Assembly: GCA_964569185.1 (NCBI GenBank) | Contig: CAZMTP010000013.1 | Coordinates: forward strand, 1-32,245 | From: DATIJP01 sp964569185 | GTDB lineage: Bacteria > Chlamydiota > Chlamydiia > Chlamydiales > Rhabdochlamydiaceae | DNA: 32,245 bases | Reading direction: 5' to 3' | In this document: piece by piece, positions 6,466 through 14,881 of the stretch | Numbering within the stretch: the stretch's first letter is position 1 | How the letters are laid out: every line of letters starts with the position of its first letter | Program-made: the position numbers and the translations under genes | The notes under the pieces: model-generated | Seen by the model: only the letters and a program-made list of their open reading frames with translations | Database searches by the model: none | Told to the model about the DNA's origin: nothing

Positions 6466-8414
6466 AAAAATCTGCCGATCAAACGGCTAATATCGTTGTA
6501 GGTGAGATAAACAAAAAGAAGCACGATGGCCACCACAAAAGGTATGATGAGCCGTTCCATAGTCTGTGATTTGATGGGCCGTTTTGTGAAGATTTCAATC
6601 AGCGCAAAGGTAATGTAGCCCCCATCTAAGACAGGAATCGGAAGAAGATTTAATAATCCTAAGTTCAAGCTAATCACCGCAAGCCAATAGAGTGCTTCTG
6701 TTACACCCGTCGTCCATCCGTAGTGGATCACTTGTACAATGCCTACAGGTCCAGAAATCATCTTAGGGCTTAAATTACCTGTAATGAGTGCCAACAACGT
6801 GCGGTATGTTTCTTGGAACACATTGGAAAACAGTTCGACAGGCGTTGGGTTGTAACGCACCTGCTTATCTTGTAAACTGATTCCTAACATGAATCTTTTT
6901 TGATAGAGCTCTAGATCTCTGAGTGCCGCCTCTTTCTTTTTAGGATCAGTGATTGTTTCAACCGCTTTCTTCTGCTCCGCAATCTGCCTTTCGCGCTCTG
7001 CTTTTTTCTCTTCTGAAAGTGGAAACTCGCTCATGCGGATGGGGGTGACAGGGTTTAAAAGACGCAAGGTGCCTGCTTGCCAGATCGGTTTTTGGCTGCC
7101 TATAGAGTGCACAATGGTCTTTAACTGATCCATGGAAAAATTGGCAAAGTTATGATCTGCATTTTTCCAGGAAGGAACTGGACTTTTGTCCATCTTTTGC
7201 ACAATGATCTGTACTTGCCTAGTTTGCAACTTCTCCAGAAGTTGATAGGAGCTAGAGACAGGCGCTCCATCTACGGCAACAATACGGTCCCCTCTTTCAA
7301 GTGCGATCTCTTGTTCGGCGCGCGGTCCTGGTTCAAATTGCGCTTTTACTGAAGAAGTTTCATTAATATATCCCACAGGCCCTTCTACCATCGCCTGCGC
7401 ATTGAGGTTATAGGGAATAAAAAAGAGATCGCCCACCTTTTTTCTGATTCCGGCTTCAAATTGCCAATCGTTTAGCTCCCCTATTTCTTCATGGCTCAAC
7501 TTTAAATCAGATAATTTAAGGCGCGGCACTCGCGTCAGGAATGTCTCTCCTCCTCGATTCACGGCGAGCAGCACCATTGGTTCATTGAGAACAGACATCA
7601 GTTGCTGCGAAGAAAAAATAAGCTGGCCATCGACCCAGATAATGCGGTCCTGATATTCGATGCCGCTATTTTGCATCGGGAACCCTTCTTGGATTGGATT
7701 GGCTTGACCACTAGGCATGCGGTCATAAATCAGATAGCCGGCAGGCCCAAAATTGGACAGGGTTTGGCTGACTCTTTCCATCCCTTTGAGTCGCCCTTCA
7801 TTGGAAAAGGTATACTCAAAAGCGCTCTTTGTCCCCTTATCATAATCCACTTTTAATCCATGGATCCGCGAGTCCTGTTTATCCAGCACCGCAGCATAGA
7901 GCAGATCATTAAAGCCTTTAAAAGATTTCCCATTTAAAGAACAGATTTCATCTCCAGAGCGCACCTCTGCGGTGGTGTATAATGGTGAGTCAGCATCTAC
8001 CCAACCCACATAATGGGTGAATTCTGAGAAATTCTTCTTTCGTCCTCCGACAGCCCAGAGAAGAGAAAAAGCCAAAAAAGCAAATGTGATATTGACAAGG
8101 GGGCCCATCGCGGCAACTTTGATGCGATCCCACGGTTTTTTCGAGAAAAAACCTCCCGGGATTTGATAAAGTTCCAAAGAGCCTTTCTTTTCTGTTCCGG
8201 CCATCTTTACATAGCCGCCGAAAGGGAGCCAACCGATTTTCCATTTGACCCCTTTATGTTCCCATTCATAGATTGCTTTACCAAACCCGATGGCAAACAC
8301 CTCTACTGTGATACCCACGCGGCGTGCCATAAAATAGTGGCCCAGCTCATGGATAAAGATCAAAAAACCGATGCCGAATAGAGCAAGTAAGATATAGAGT
8401 AAATTTAAAATCAT
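6462..8414 (-). CDS. rseP: Site-2 intramembrane metalloprotease RseP
   Basis: 650 residues. Zinc metalloprotease of the inner membrane that cleaves transmembrane substrates (regulated intramembrane proteolysis). The first membrane helix carries the HExxH zinc motif (HELGH, residues 22-26), a PDZ-type region follows with GDRIVAVDGAPV, and the last membrane helices contain NLLPIPVLDGG, the third zinc ligand region. It is longer than E. coli RseP (about 450 residues) because of an extended periplasmic part between the two halves, with a Lys/Glu-rich segment near residues 470-500; the chlamydial homologue is likewise long. It starts 3 nt after the dxr stop, so the two are co-transcribed, as in C. 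trachomatis (CT071-CT072). Confidence 0.95.
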   Translation of the reverse strand: MILNLLYILLALFGIGFLIFIHELGHYFMARRVGITVEVFAIGFGKAIYEWEHKGVKWKIGWLPFGGYVKMAGTEKKGSLELYQIPGGFFSKKPWDRIKVAAMGPLVNITFAFLAFSLLWAVGGRKKNFSEFTHYVGWVDADSPLYTTAEVRSGDEICSLNGKSFKGFNDLLYAAVLDKQDSRIHGLKVDYDKGTKSAFEYTFSNEGRLKGMERVSQTLSNFGPAGYLIYDRMPSGQANPIQEGFPMQNSGIEYQDRIIWVDGQLIFSSQQLMSVLNEPMVLLAVNRGGETFLTRVPRLKLSDLKLSHEEIGELNDWQFEAGIRKKVGDLFFIPYNLNAQAMVEGPVGYINETSSVKAQFEPGPRAEQEIALERGDRIVAVDGAPVSSSYQLLEKLQTRQVQIIVQKMDKSPVPSWKNADHNFANFSMDQLKTIVHSIGSQKPIWQAGTLRLLNPVTPIRMSEFPLSEEKKAERERQIAEQKKAVETITDPKKKEAALRDLELYQKRFMLGISLQDKQVRYNPTPVELFSNVFQETYRTLLALITGNLSPKMISGPVGIVQVIHYGWTTGVTEALYWLAVISLNLGLLNLLPIPVLDGGYITFALIEIFTKRPIKSQTMERLIIPFVVAIVLLFVYLTYNDISRLIGRFF

Positions 8415-8417
8415 TTA

Positions 8418-9554
8418 TTAAACCGTTAAAGCTTCCTTTCTAGCCTCTGTATCGATCGAACATAAAAACTCAATATTGAGATTTTTTTGCACGTCATGTT
8501 TATGCATCAATATTTCCAATTTTTTCGAAATGTCCAACCAATGGATCTCGCGGCGCAAAAACCGTTCCACTAAAATTTCATTTGCAGCATTCATATAGCA
8601 GGGCATGCTGCCCCCGGCTTGGATAGCGCCATAAGCAAGATCTAAGCAGGGAAACTTTTGCAGATCGACTTGATAAAAATGGAGAGAGTGTTTGGTGAAA
8701 TCAAAATGGGGAAGAGGGCTTTTTTTCCTTTCGGGATAGGTCATTGCAAACTGGATCGGAAAGAGCATATTGGGCTCCGACATCTGCGCGATGATGCACC
8801 CATCTTTGAATTCTACAAAACTATGGATAATCTGCTGAGGATGGACCACCACTTTAATCTCTTCTGTGGGAATGCCAAATAGAAAATGGGCCTCAATCAT
8901 TTCCAACCCTTTATTCATTAAAGTAGACGAATCAATCGTGACTTTCGTCCCCATGCGATAATTTGGATGGCAGAGCGCTTTGTCCACTGTCACATCTGAA
9001 AGTTCACTGATATGGGCGTGGAAAAATGGGCCTCCTGATGCCGTGAGAACAAGGCGGTGCACATCTTCAGCTGAGGCGCCCTTTAAACATTGAAATACGC
9101 CGCTCTGTTCGCTGTCGATAGGAATGATTTCCACATTGTTTTCTTTTGCAAGAGAAATCACTAAATGGCCCGCAGCCACAAGGGCCTCTTTGTTGGCCAG
9201 GCCGATCTTTTTTCCTTTCCTAATGGCGGCTAAAGTAGGCTTGATGCCAGAAAATCCGGAAATGGCAGACACCACAAAGTCAGCAGCGCTCCATGTAGCG
9301 CATTCCAGTATGCCTTCTTCTCCGCCCACAATATTAAAATTAGGGAGCCGTTTTTTCAACTCGACTGCTTTTGACGGGTCGAGAACGCCAATGATCTGAG
9401 GAAGAAATTCTTTAGCCTGTACCTCTAACACATCTATATTAGATTTTGCCGCTAGAGCGACCACTTCAAATTCATCTTTGAGATGGCGCACGATTTTCAA
9501 TGCATTGACACCAATAGAACCAGAGCTGCCAAGAATGGAAATTCTTTTTTTCAT
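8418..9554 (-). CDS. dxr: 1-deoxy-D-xylulose 5-phosphate reductoisomerase
   Basis: 378 residues, full length. Converts DXP to MEP with NADPH and a divalent metal, the first committed step of the MEP isoprenoid pathway. Visible are the NADPH-binding ILGSSGSIGVNALKIV at the N-terminus, GLANKEALVAAG, the metal-binding DSEQSGVFQCL, the flexible-loop region HPNYRMGTKVTIDSSTLMNKGLEMIEA and the C-terminal NAANEILVERFL. It lies downstream of ytgD, separated by a palindrome, and upstream of rseP. Confidence 0.97.
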   Translation of the reverse strand: MKKRISILGSSGSIGVNALKIVRHLKDEFEVVALAAKSNIDVLEVQAKEFLPQIIGVLDPSKAVELKKRLPNFNIVGGEEGILECATWSAADFVVSAISGFSGIKPTLAAIRKGKKIGLANKEALVAAGHLVISLAKENNVEIIPIDSEQSGVFQCLKGASAEDVHRLVLTASGGPFFHAHISELSDVTVDKALCHPNYRMGTKVTIDSSTLMNKGLEMIEAHFLFGIPTEEIKVVVHPQQIIHSFVEFKDGCIIAQMSEPNMLFPIQFAMTYPERKKSPLPHFDFTKHSLHFYQVDLQKFPCLDLAYGAIQAGGSMPCYMNAANEILVERFLRREIHWLDISKKLEILMHKHDVQKNLNIEFLCSIDTEARKEALTV

Positions 9555-9606
9555 TTTACCTGTAGATTGGAACTACTTTACTTCCGTTTCTCCTAAAAGT
9601 CAAGAA

Positions 9607-9682
9607 TCGGGCACGGGCACGTTAGGGGAATCGGATTAACGGATTTTTTGGGGATTTTTAACGTGTCCGTGTCCGTGCCCGA
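9607..9682. repeat. GC-rich inverted repeat between ytgD and dxr
   Basis: The left arm (9607-9624), holding two GGGCAC units, is the inverted complement of the right arm (9659-9682), which holds the same unit about three times with C/T variation. The loop is about 34 nt. The right arm encodes the last residues of ytgD (RARTRTR) and its stop codon. It may attenuate transcription between ytgD and dxr or stabilise the ytg mRNA. It lacks a T run and so is not a plain terminator. Confidence 0.6.
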
Positions 9683-10620
9683 AAATTCCCTTTTCTTAAA
9701 ACTACTGCCACAACAAAAAAAATTCCTATTAGCGTGACGACGATGCCGGACGTAGAAAGAGGGATTTGATAAATGGAGACAAAATGGCGGGATAATGCCA
9801 CGCCGAAAAGCGCGCACAAAAGCGCCATACCCGAAGCGATAAAAATTAAATGGGTCAGCCGCCCTGTTAAAAGTCGCGCAGTAAGCACCGGCCCCACAAG
9901 AAATGCAAGGAATAAAAGCACACCGACTGCCCGAAAGGCTCCAATGGCCGCAAATGCCGTGAGCACCATCAAAAGATAGCTCAAAAGCACGGGCGATACC
10001 CCCAATGAAGTAGCCAAAGTTGGATCAAAAGAAATCAGCTTAAATTCTTTAAAAAATAGAGTCACCACAACCAGATTAGTGACCATCACTGCAAAAACAA
10101 GTTTTAAATCATGAAGATGTAGCGCATCCACATTTCCCATCACCACTTCTAGCCCAATATGCATATTGCGTGTGAATAAAGTGACTAGCATGATCCCTAA
10201 AGCAAAAAGTGTGGTGAACACAAGACCAATACTAGCATCCTCTTGGAGCTTGATCACATGGATCAGCCACTCTGTCATAAATACAGTGATCAGTGCTGTG
10301 AAAAGCGCTGCCATTAAAAGAATTTTAAAATCGATCAATAGCTCAGGGCCCAGCTGTGATGTGCCGAGGAACAAAAGTACGCTCAACACAATGCCAAGTA
10401 AAATAGTGTGTGAGAGTGAATTGGCAAGCATGGTCATCTTTTTTAGCACTAAAAAAGCGCCCACTAAAACAGAGGAAAGTCCTACTAAAGCCAATACAAA
10501 GATCTGGATTTCATCCGTGGCCAGTGCGCTCAAAGGAATTTGTCCTGTCACCATCAACATCAGCCGCTGAAAAAATAGGATGAGAAATTGAAAAAAATCG
10601 GTTCCCCAATAAGGATTCAT
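9658..10620 (-). CDS. ytgD: Metal ABC transporter permease YtgD
   Basis: 320 residues, an ABC-3 family membrane protein with about nine hydrophobic segments, the second permease of the YtgABCD divalent-metal importer (iron, possibly Mn/Zn). Family features include GAFLVLKKMTMLANSLSHTI near residues 55-75, the loop that couples to the ATPase, and FRAVGVLLFLAFLVGPVLTARLL near 230. It starts 2 nt after ytgC ends. Its C-terminal residues RARTRTR come from the right arm of the palindrome at 9607-9682, so the native end may have been replaced by repeat sequence. Confidence 0.93.
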   Translation of the reverse strand: MNPYWGTDFFQFLILFFQRLMLMVTGQIPLSALATDEIQIFVLALVGLSSVLVGAFLVLKKMTMLANSLSHTILLGIVLSVLLFLGTSQLGPELLIDFKILLMAALFTALITVFMTEWLIHVIKLQEDASIGLVFTTLFALGIMLVTLFTRNMHIGLEVVMGNVDALHLHDLKLVFAVMVTNLVVVTLFFKEFKLISFDPTLATSLGVSPVLLSYLLMVLTAFAAIGAFRAVGVLLFLAFLVGPVLTARLLTGRLTHLIFIASGMALLCALFGVALSRHFVSIYQIPLSTSGIVVTLIGIFFVVAVVLRKGNFRARTRTR

Positions 10621-10622
10621 GG

Positions 10623-11930
10623 CTATTCCGGTATGGGCTGTTGGTGTGGATCTTTTTTCGGATGGTGCAAGAGCTCTGTCAGCTCTTTTTCCATTTCTGG
10701 TGTTAAAATATGTTCCATCTCTTCTGCATTTTGATGCACTTTTTCTCTACCTTGACCCATATAAACAAGATAAGCTTCCCAAAGTCTATGCAAGCGAACA
10801 ATATGGGCCCCCCGTTGCATGCCCGCTTCGGTCAATTGATACATGTTTTTATTCACGGACACGATCCAGTGGCGCTGTCGCATTTTCCACAAAAGCCAGG
10901 AAAGAAAAAATGGAGAAAGATGCTGCTTGCGCTCTAAAGTCTTTCGACTCAATGGAACTCCTTCTTTCCATAACAATTTAAGCAGATTTTCTTGGAGACA
11001 GCGCTCTTTAAACTTCCAGTGACGAAAATAGTGGCTGACGAGCCCTTTGGGAGCGAATAAGAGGGCCACAAAACAGAAAAAACTGGAGGTCAACACAATC
11101 ATAGGCCCGGTCGGAAAGGAGAATTTCAGCTGCTGCTTTTGACTCATAAAAACAGACAGCTCCAAAGAGAGATAGTTGCCTATAAACCCTGCGCAAATGC
11201 CAAAAAATCCGGATAAAAAAAACAGTTTTTTTAGATGGTGGGTGAACTGACGCGCGGCCACCACCGGACTAATTAGCATCGCAGACATCAACACCACTCC
11301 CACACTGCGAATGCCGATCACAATGGATAGCACAAGAAGAAAAAAAAGAACCGACTCTATCAGCATCGTTGGCATATTTAAAGTCTTTGCATATTCTCGA
11401 TCGAAATAGAGGATCTCAATAAACCGATAGAGCAGACAGAGAACGACCAGAACAAAAAAAGCTAAAATCCCATAAATCAGAATATGTACATCGGTCATTG
11501 TGGCCGCTTGGCCAAATAGGAACAGTTGGATCTGTTTATACCAAAGTGTATGTGTCGTCTGAATGCGGCTGGCAATCAAAAGTCCCACGCCAAAAAAAAG
11601 AGAAAGAACTAAACAGAGTGCCGCATCATTTTTAATACGCAGCTTTTTTTCTAAAAAATCGATTGCAAAAAGGCCTGCAAGGGCAGAAATAAAAGCCCCC
11701 GCTAAAATTCCAAGCACCATAAACTCTTCTGAAAAGGAAAAAAAAGTGGCCATAAGCACAATACTTAGAACCACACCAGGATAGGAAGCATGCGAGAGCG
11801 CCTCTCCAAGCAAAGATCTTTTGCGTATCACCACTAAAATGCCCACAAGCGAAGAAGAAAGACACATGAGCATACAGCCAATGGTCGGAGCGCGCAGGAC
11901 CGGATCTGTAAAATATTTTAAAATTTCCAT
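10623..11930 (-). CDS. ytgC: Metal ABC permease fused to DtxR-type repressor (YtgC-YtgR)
   Basis: 435 residues. Residues 1-295 are an ABC-3 permease (SLLGEALSHASYPGVVLS, IRSVGVVLMSAMLISPVVAARQ). Residues about 305-435 are a cytosolic DtxR/MntR-like module: a winged helix (LLKLLWKEGVPLSRKTL to YQLTEAG), then the metal-binding and dimerisation part with RLHRLWEAYLV, VHQNAEEMEHIL (H399, E403/E404, H407) and HPKKDPHQQPIPE, which ends exactly where DtxR domain 2 ends. In C. trachomatis the same fusion is known to be cleaved, releasing YtgR, an iron-dependent repressor of its own operon. The start overlaps ytgB by 13 nt. Confidence 0.95.
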   Translation of the reverse strand: MEILKYFTDPVLRAPTIGCMLMCLSSSLVGILVVIRKRSLLGEALSHASYPGVVLSIVLMATFFSFSEEFMVLGILAGAFISALAGLFAIDFLEKKLRIKNDAALCLVLSLFFGVGLLIASRIQTTHTLWYKQIQLFLFGQAATMTDVHILIYGILAFFVLVVLCLLYRFIEILYFDREYAKTLNMPTMLIESVLFFLLVLSIVIGIRSVGVVLMSAMLISPVVAARQFTHHLKKLFFLSGFFGICAGFIGNYLSLELSVFMSQKQQLKFSFPTGPMIVLTSSFFCFVALLFAPKGLVSHYFRHWKFKERCLQENLLKLLWKEGVPLSRKTLERKQHLSPFFLSWLLWKMRQRHWIVSVNKNMYQLTEAGMQRGAHIVRLHRLWEAYLVYMGQGREKVHQNAEEMEHILTPEMEKELTELLHHPKKDPHQQPIPE

Positions 11931-12679
11931 TTCTTTTTCGCTTCTTCTAGCAACAGACTGCTCTTGCCATAGGTCCGTCGGATATTTTCTTCATGGAATT
12001 CTTGATGCGTGGGCCCATACGCAATCAGACAGGTATTAAGAAGCACAATGTAATCAAAATAGTGCTCCACCGTGTTTAGATCATGATGCACAATAAAAAG
12101 AGTTTTGCCTTGCGCCTTTAATTCATTGAGAAGGACAATAATCGCTTTTTCTGTAGCCATGTCCACGCCGGCAAAGGGCTCGTCCATAAAGTAGAGTTCC
12201 GCTTCTTGGACTAGAGCGCGCGCAATAAATACTCTTTGCTGTTGCCCCCCAGAGAGTTCACTAATTTGTCTAGAGGCAAAAGATTCCATGCCCACCATTT
12301 CTAATGCTTTTAAAGCTGCTTCTTTGTCCTGCTTAGATGCCCACTTGAAAAGGCCTAATTTATGATAGCGCCCCATTAAAACAACTTCTAAAACTGTAAT
12401 GGGAAAATCCCAGTCAACTTCTGTGCGTTGCGGCACATAAGCAAGTTTGGATTTCATCTTTTTCAGCGGCTTGCCAAAAAATTCTACTGTTCCCGAAAGA
12501 GAATGAACCATGCCAAGTACTGCCTTCAAAAGGGTACTTTTCCCTGCTCCATTAGGACCAATAATCCCCACCAGCTTTCCTGCAGGAATTTCAAAACTCA
12601 CTTCCCATAAAATAGGCGTTTTATCGTAATTAACTGAAAGATATTCTACTTTGAGCGCAGGGCTACTGCTCTGTTTCAT
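11918..12679 (-). CDS. ytgB: Metal ABC transporter ATP-binding protein YtgB
   Basis: 253 residues. Cytosolic ATPase that drives the YtgC/YtgD permeases. All ABC motifs are intact: Walker A GPNGAGKSTLL (about residues 40-50), Q-loop YVPQRTEVDWDFP, signature LSGGQQQR, Walker B LYFMDEPFAGVD and the H-loop FIVHHDLN. The sequence is of the manganese/zinc/iron (MntA/ZnuC) type. It overlaps ytgA by 17 nt upstream and ytgC by 13 nt downstream, so translation is probably coupled. Confidence 0.95.
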   Translation of the reverse strand: MKQSSSPALKVEYLSVNYDKTPILWEVSFEIPAGKLVGIIGPNGAGKSTLLKAVLGMVHSLSGTVEFFGKPLKKMKSKLAYVPQRTEVDWDFPITVLEVVLMGRYHKLGLFKWASKQDKEAALKALEMVGMESFASRQISELSGGQQQRVFIARALVQEAELYFMDEPFAGVDMATEKAIIVLLNELKAQGKTLFIVHHDLNTVEHYFDYIVLLNTCLIAYGPTHQEFHEENIRRTYGKSSLLLEEAKKKWKF

Positions 12680-13637
12680 CTGCCCATTCCTTTATCAGAA
12701 CTGCGATGTTATGGCGGATCATATCTAAATAGTGATGCGATTCTCCCATGGCATCTCCATAAAGAGTTTGATTAGAAATTCTGACTTTCAGCCCTTTTTT
12801 TTCACAAGAAGAAACAATTTTCTTCAAAGCATCTTTGCTTACATTGGATTCAGGAAACACAACAGAAATATGGTGTTTAAAAAGATGGTCTATGATTCTT
12901 TGAATATCTGCTGTGGATAGCTGCCCATCAGGAGCTAAGCCTTCTGGTGCTTGGCAATGCTCTTGCCAACTCACTTCTTCAGATAAGTAGGCATGGGTAA
13001 AATAGTGAAATGCATCATGAGAGGTCACAAGATATCTTTTTTCTGAAGGAATCGCAGCGATTTTTTCTTTTAAATTTTGATGAGCAGCGGCCATTTCCTG
13101 ATGCACTAAATTTCCTTGGGTGCGGTAATAGTCTACATGAGCAGGATCTTTTTGCGAGAGCGCATCCACAATAGAATCTATGGCCAAAGACCAAAGAGAA
13201 ATATCCATCCAGACATGAGGATCTAATTGACCTTCTACGAAAAGAATTTTTTCTGGAAAACGATGGCGGATCTCATCCCCTAAAGAGACAAGATGAGGAT
13301 GCTGTTTCAGTTGATAATGCAAACTTGCTCCATGCTCCAAGCCCAATCCATGGCTAAAAATAATTTCTGCATGGGTCATCTTTTCATTGTCCCCTTTGAC
13401 AAGTTCATAACTATGCGGATCCATTTGACCTACAATAAGAGACATGTGATCGATATAAGGGCCACCGATTTGGGTGACAAGATCGTCAATGATCGCTGTA
13501 GTAGAAAGCACTTTGATCTTACCATTTTTTTCCATCCACTGAGTCAGCTGTGTCTGTTCTGCCGTTGAAGAACAGCCTGTAAAAAAGCAAAGCGCAAAAG
13601 TCAAAAATAATATCACTAATTTCATTCTCTGATCCAT
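12663..13637 (-). CDS. ytgA: Metal-binding lipoprotein of the YtgABCD importer
   Basis: 324 residues, cluster A-I substrate-binding protein that delivers metal to YtgCD. A signal peptide with the lipobox-like FFTGC (Cys22) points to lipidation. MKLVILFLTFALCFFTGC from the second ATG (residue 5) is an equally good start. Likely metal ligands by position are H75 (DPHSYE), H141 (DPHVWMD), H207 (TSHDAFHYF) and D295 (LYGDAMG). This is the three-His/one-Asp pattern of TroA/ZnuA proteins, not the Glu of PsaA-type proteins. Chlamydial YtgA has been reported to bind iron. The start overlaps the mrp stop by 16 nt, which puts mrp in the same transcript. Confidence 0.95.
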   Translation of the reverse strand: MDQRMKLVILFLTFALCFFTGCSSTAEQTQLTQWMEKNGKIKVLSTTAIIDDLVTQIGGPYIDHMSLIVGQMDPHSYELVKGDNEKMTHAEIIFSHGLGLEHGASLHYQLKQHPHLVSLGDEIRHRFPEKILFVEGQLDPHVWMDISLWSLAIDSIVDALSQKDPAHVDYYRTQGNLVHQEMAAAHQNLKEKIAAIPSEKRYLVTSHDAFHYFTHAYLSEEVSWQEHCQAPEGLAPDGQLSTADIQRIIDHLFKHHISVVFPESNVSKDALKKIVSSCEKKGLKVRISNQTLYGDAMGESHHYLDMIRHNIAVLIKEWADETEQ

Positions 13638-14683
13638 TTTCTTAAAAATGCTAAAGAATAGATCCCTTTAGTACATCCTGAAGTGAAACCAATTTTGAGT
13701 CCATAGCGTCCCACATACGAGATACCGGTAGCTGAAACAGCAAGATTCAGGTGACTCTGATTTTGACAAGAGGCGCAAGGACACTGTTTTTGCAATTCTT
13801 GATAAGAATAGGAAGTAATGGCCCCATCTTCCCATTCGATAGTGAAATGGGTATCCCCTTGCTGAATATTTTTAATCTCTTTCTCTGGATCAATAAGCAG
13901 TGTATCTATTTCCTGCGCCAATCCCATAAAAGTAGAAGCAATAGTGTTGGGTGCAGAAAAAATAGACTCCCCTAAATCGGCACTGCGCGAAAGAAGCTCA
14001 TCGATGGGAAGCTGTCCTAAAAGAGGAATGCCAAATTCTTCTGCAAGCCTTTTTCCTCCCCCAGAACTAAAGGGAAAATGTTTTTCTTGCGTCACAGGAT
14101 TAACAAAAAAACTCATGTTTTCGATCACGCCTAAAAGCGGCACCTGCAATTTCTGAAATAGCTGCATGCATTTTCTCACATCGAGTAGTGATATCTCTTG
14201 CGGTGTAGTGACCACAATAGCCCCAGATAATGTCGCTTGCTGCAGCAAGGTCAACTGAATATCCCCTGTGCCCGGAGGAAAATCAATAATCAGATAATCC
14301 AATTCTTCCCAATTTACTTGGTGCAGAAATTGCGAGATGATCGAATTTGCAATCGGCGCGCGCACAAGCGCCCCTTCCTGTTCATTTCTAAAATGGGCCG
14401 TTGAAATATATTTTAATCCTAAAGAAAGCCCAGGCAGTATGCGATTAGGATCTTGAGGATCTTGCGCCGGCCAAATCCCTTTAGATAACATGTGCACAAT
14501 AGAAGGACCATAAACATCAGCATCTAAAAGACCGACACGAGATCCTTGCTGTTTTAAAGCGAGCGCTAAATTCACTGCGACAGTGGATTTTCCAACGCCC
14601 CCTTTTCCCGCAGCTACCGCAATAGTGTTCTTTATCTTAAACAAATCTGATAGATTTGAATCTGAAATAATTTTAAGGCCCAT
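13622..14683 (-). CDS. mrp: Mrp/NBP35-family P-loop ATPase with C-terminal DUF971 domain
   Basis: 353 residues. The deviant Walker A AGKGGVGKST (25-34), LLDADVYGPS and LIIDFPPGTGD identify the Mrp/ApbC iron-sulfur carrier family. The usual N-terminal DUF59 domain is absent. The CxxC motif after ENMS is replaced by NPVT (195-198), so the canonical Fe-S site is missing. Residues about 276-350 form a DUF971-like domain (FTIEWEDG, CPCASC at 301-306, VGRYGLKIGF, SGC at 335-337). Its four cysteines, with C172, are the only ones in the protein. Mrp plus DUF971 without CxxC is the layout of plastid HCF101, except for DUF59. First gene of the ytg operon, with its own promoter just upstream. Confidence 0.9.
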   Translation of the reverse strand: MGLKIISDSNLSDLFKIKNTIAVAAGKGGVGKSTVAVNLALALKQQGSRVGLLDADVYGPSIVHMLSKGIWPAQDPQDPNRILPGLSLGLKYISTAHFRNEQEGALVRAPIANSIISQFLHQVNWEELDYLIIDFPPGTGDIQLTLLQQATLSGAIVVTTPQEISLLDVRKCMQLFQKLQVPLLGVIENMSFFVNPVTQEKHFPFSSGGGKRLAEEFGIPLLGQLPIDELLSRSADLGESIFSAPNTIASTFMGLAQEIDTLLIDPEKEIKNIQQGDTHFTIEWEDGAITSYSYQELQKQCPCASCQNQSHLNLAVSATGISYVGRYGLKIGFTSGCTKGIYSLAFLRKWIRE

Positions 14684-14705
14684 TTTTTAGTCTCAGTTAG
14701 CCACA

Positions 14706-14734
14706 ATCATATACTTTTCAGATTTGATAATCAA
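14706..14734 (-). promoter_or_regulatory. Promoter of the mrp-ytgABCD operon
   Basis: On the minus strand -35 TTGATT (14734-14729) and -10 TATGAT (14711-14706) are separated by exactly 17 bp. Transcription would start about 15 nt upstream of the mrp ATG (14683). There is no other convincing promoter between mrp and ytgA, because those genes overlap. Confidence 0.65.
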
Positions 14735-14735
14735 A
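14723..14735. promoter_or_regulatory. Palindromic operator candidate over the mrp -35 box
   Basis: TTTGAT-A-ATCAAA is a perfect 6-1-6 palindrome that covers the -35 hexamer of the mrp promoter, the position expected for a repressor. Since the operon encodes its own DtxR-type repressor (YtgR domain), autoregulation by metal is the natural hypothesis. The palindrome is short and A/T-rich. Confidence 0.45.
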
Positions 14736-14748
14736 AAATATCAAAATA

Positions 14749-14770
14749 ATGTTGCTGGGAATAGCAACAT
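14749..14770. repeat. 8-bp perfect inverted repeat upstream of the mrp promoter
   Basis: ATGTTGCT (14749-14756) and AGCAACAT (14763-14770) flank a 6-nt loop, 14 bp upstream of the mrp -35 box. CTTTTATT follows on the + strand, so it could be a weak terminator for that direction, but no gene ends there. A second operator is the other possibility. Confidence 0.4.
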
Positions 14771-14881
14771 CTTTTATTATCCAGTAATTGTATAGAAAAA
14801 ATTAAATAGATCATGAAATCAAAGAAAGAACTGCGAGCAACGTCTTATGTTCTTTGTTAGGATTAAGGAAAAAAAATCATT

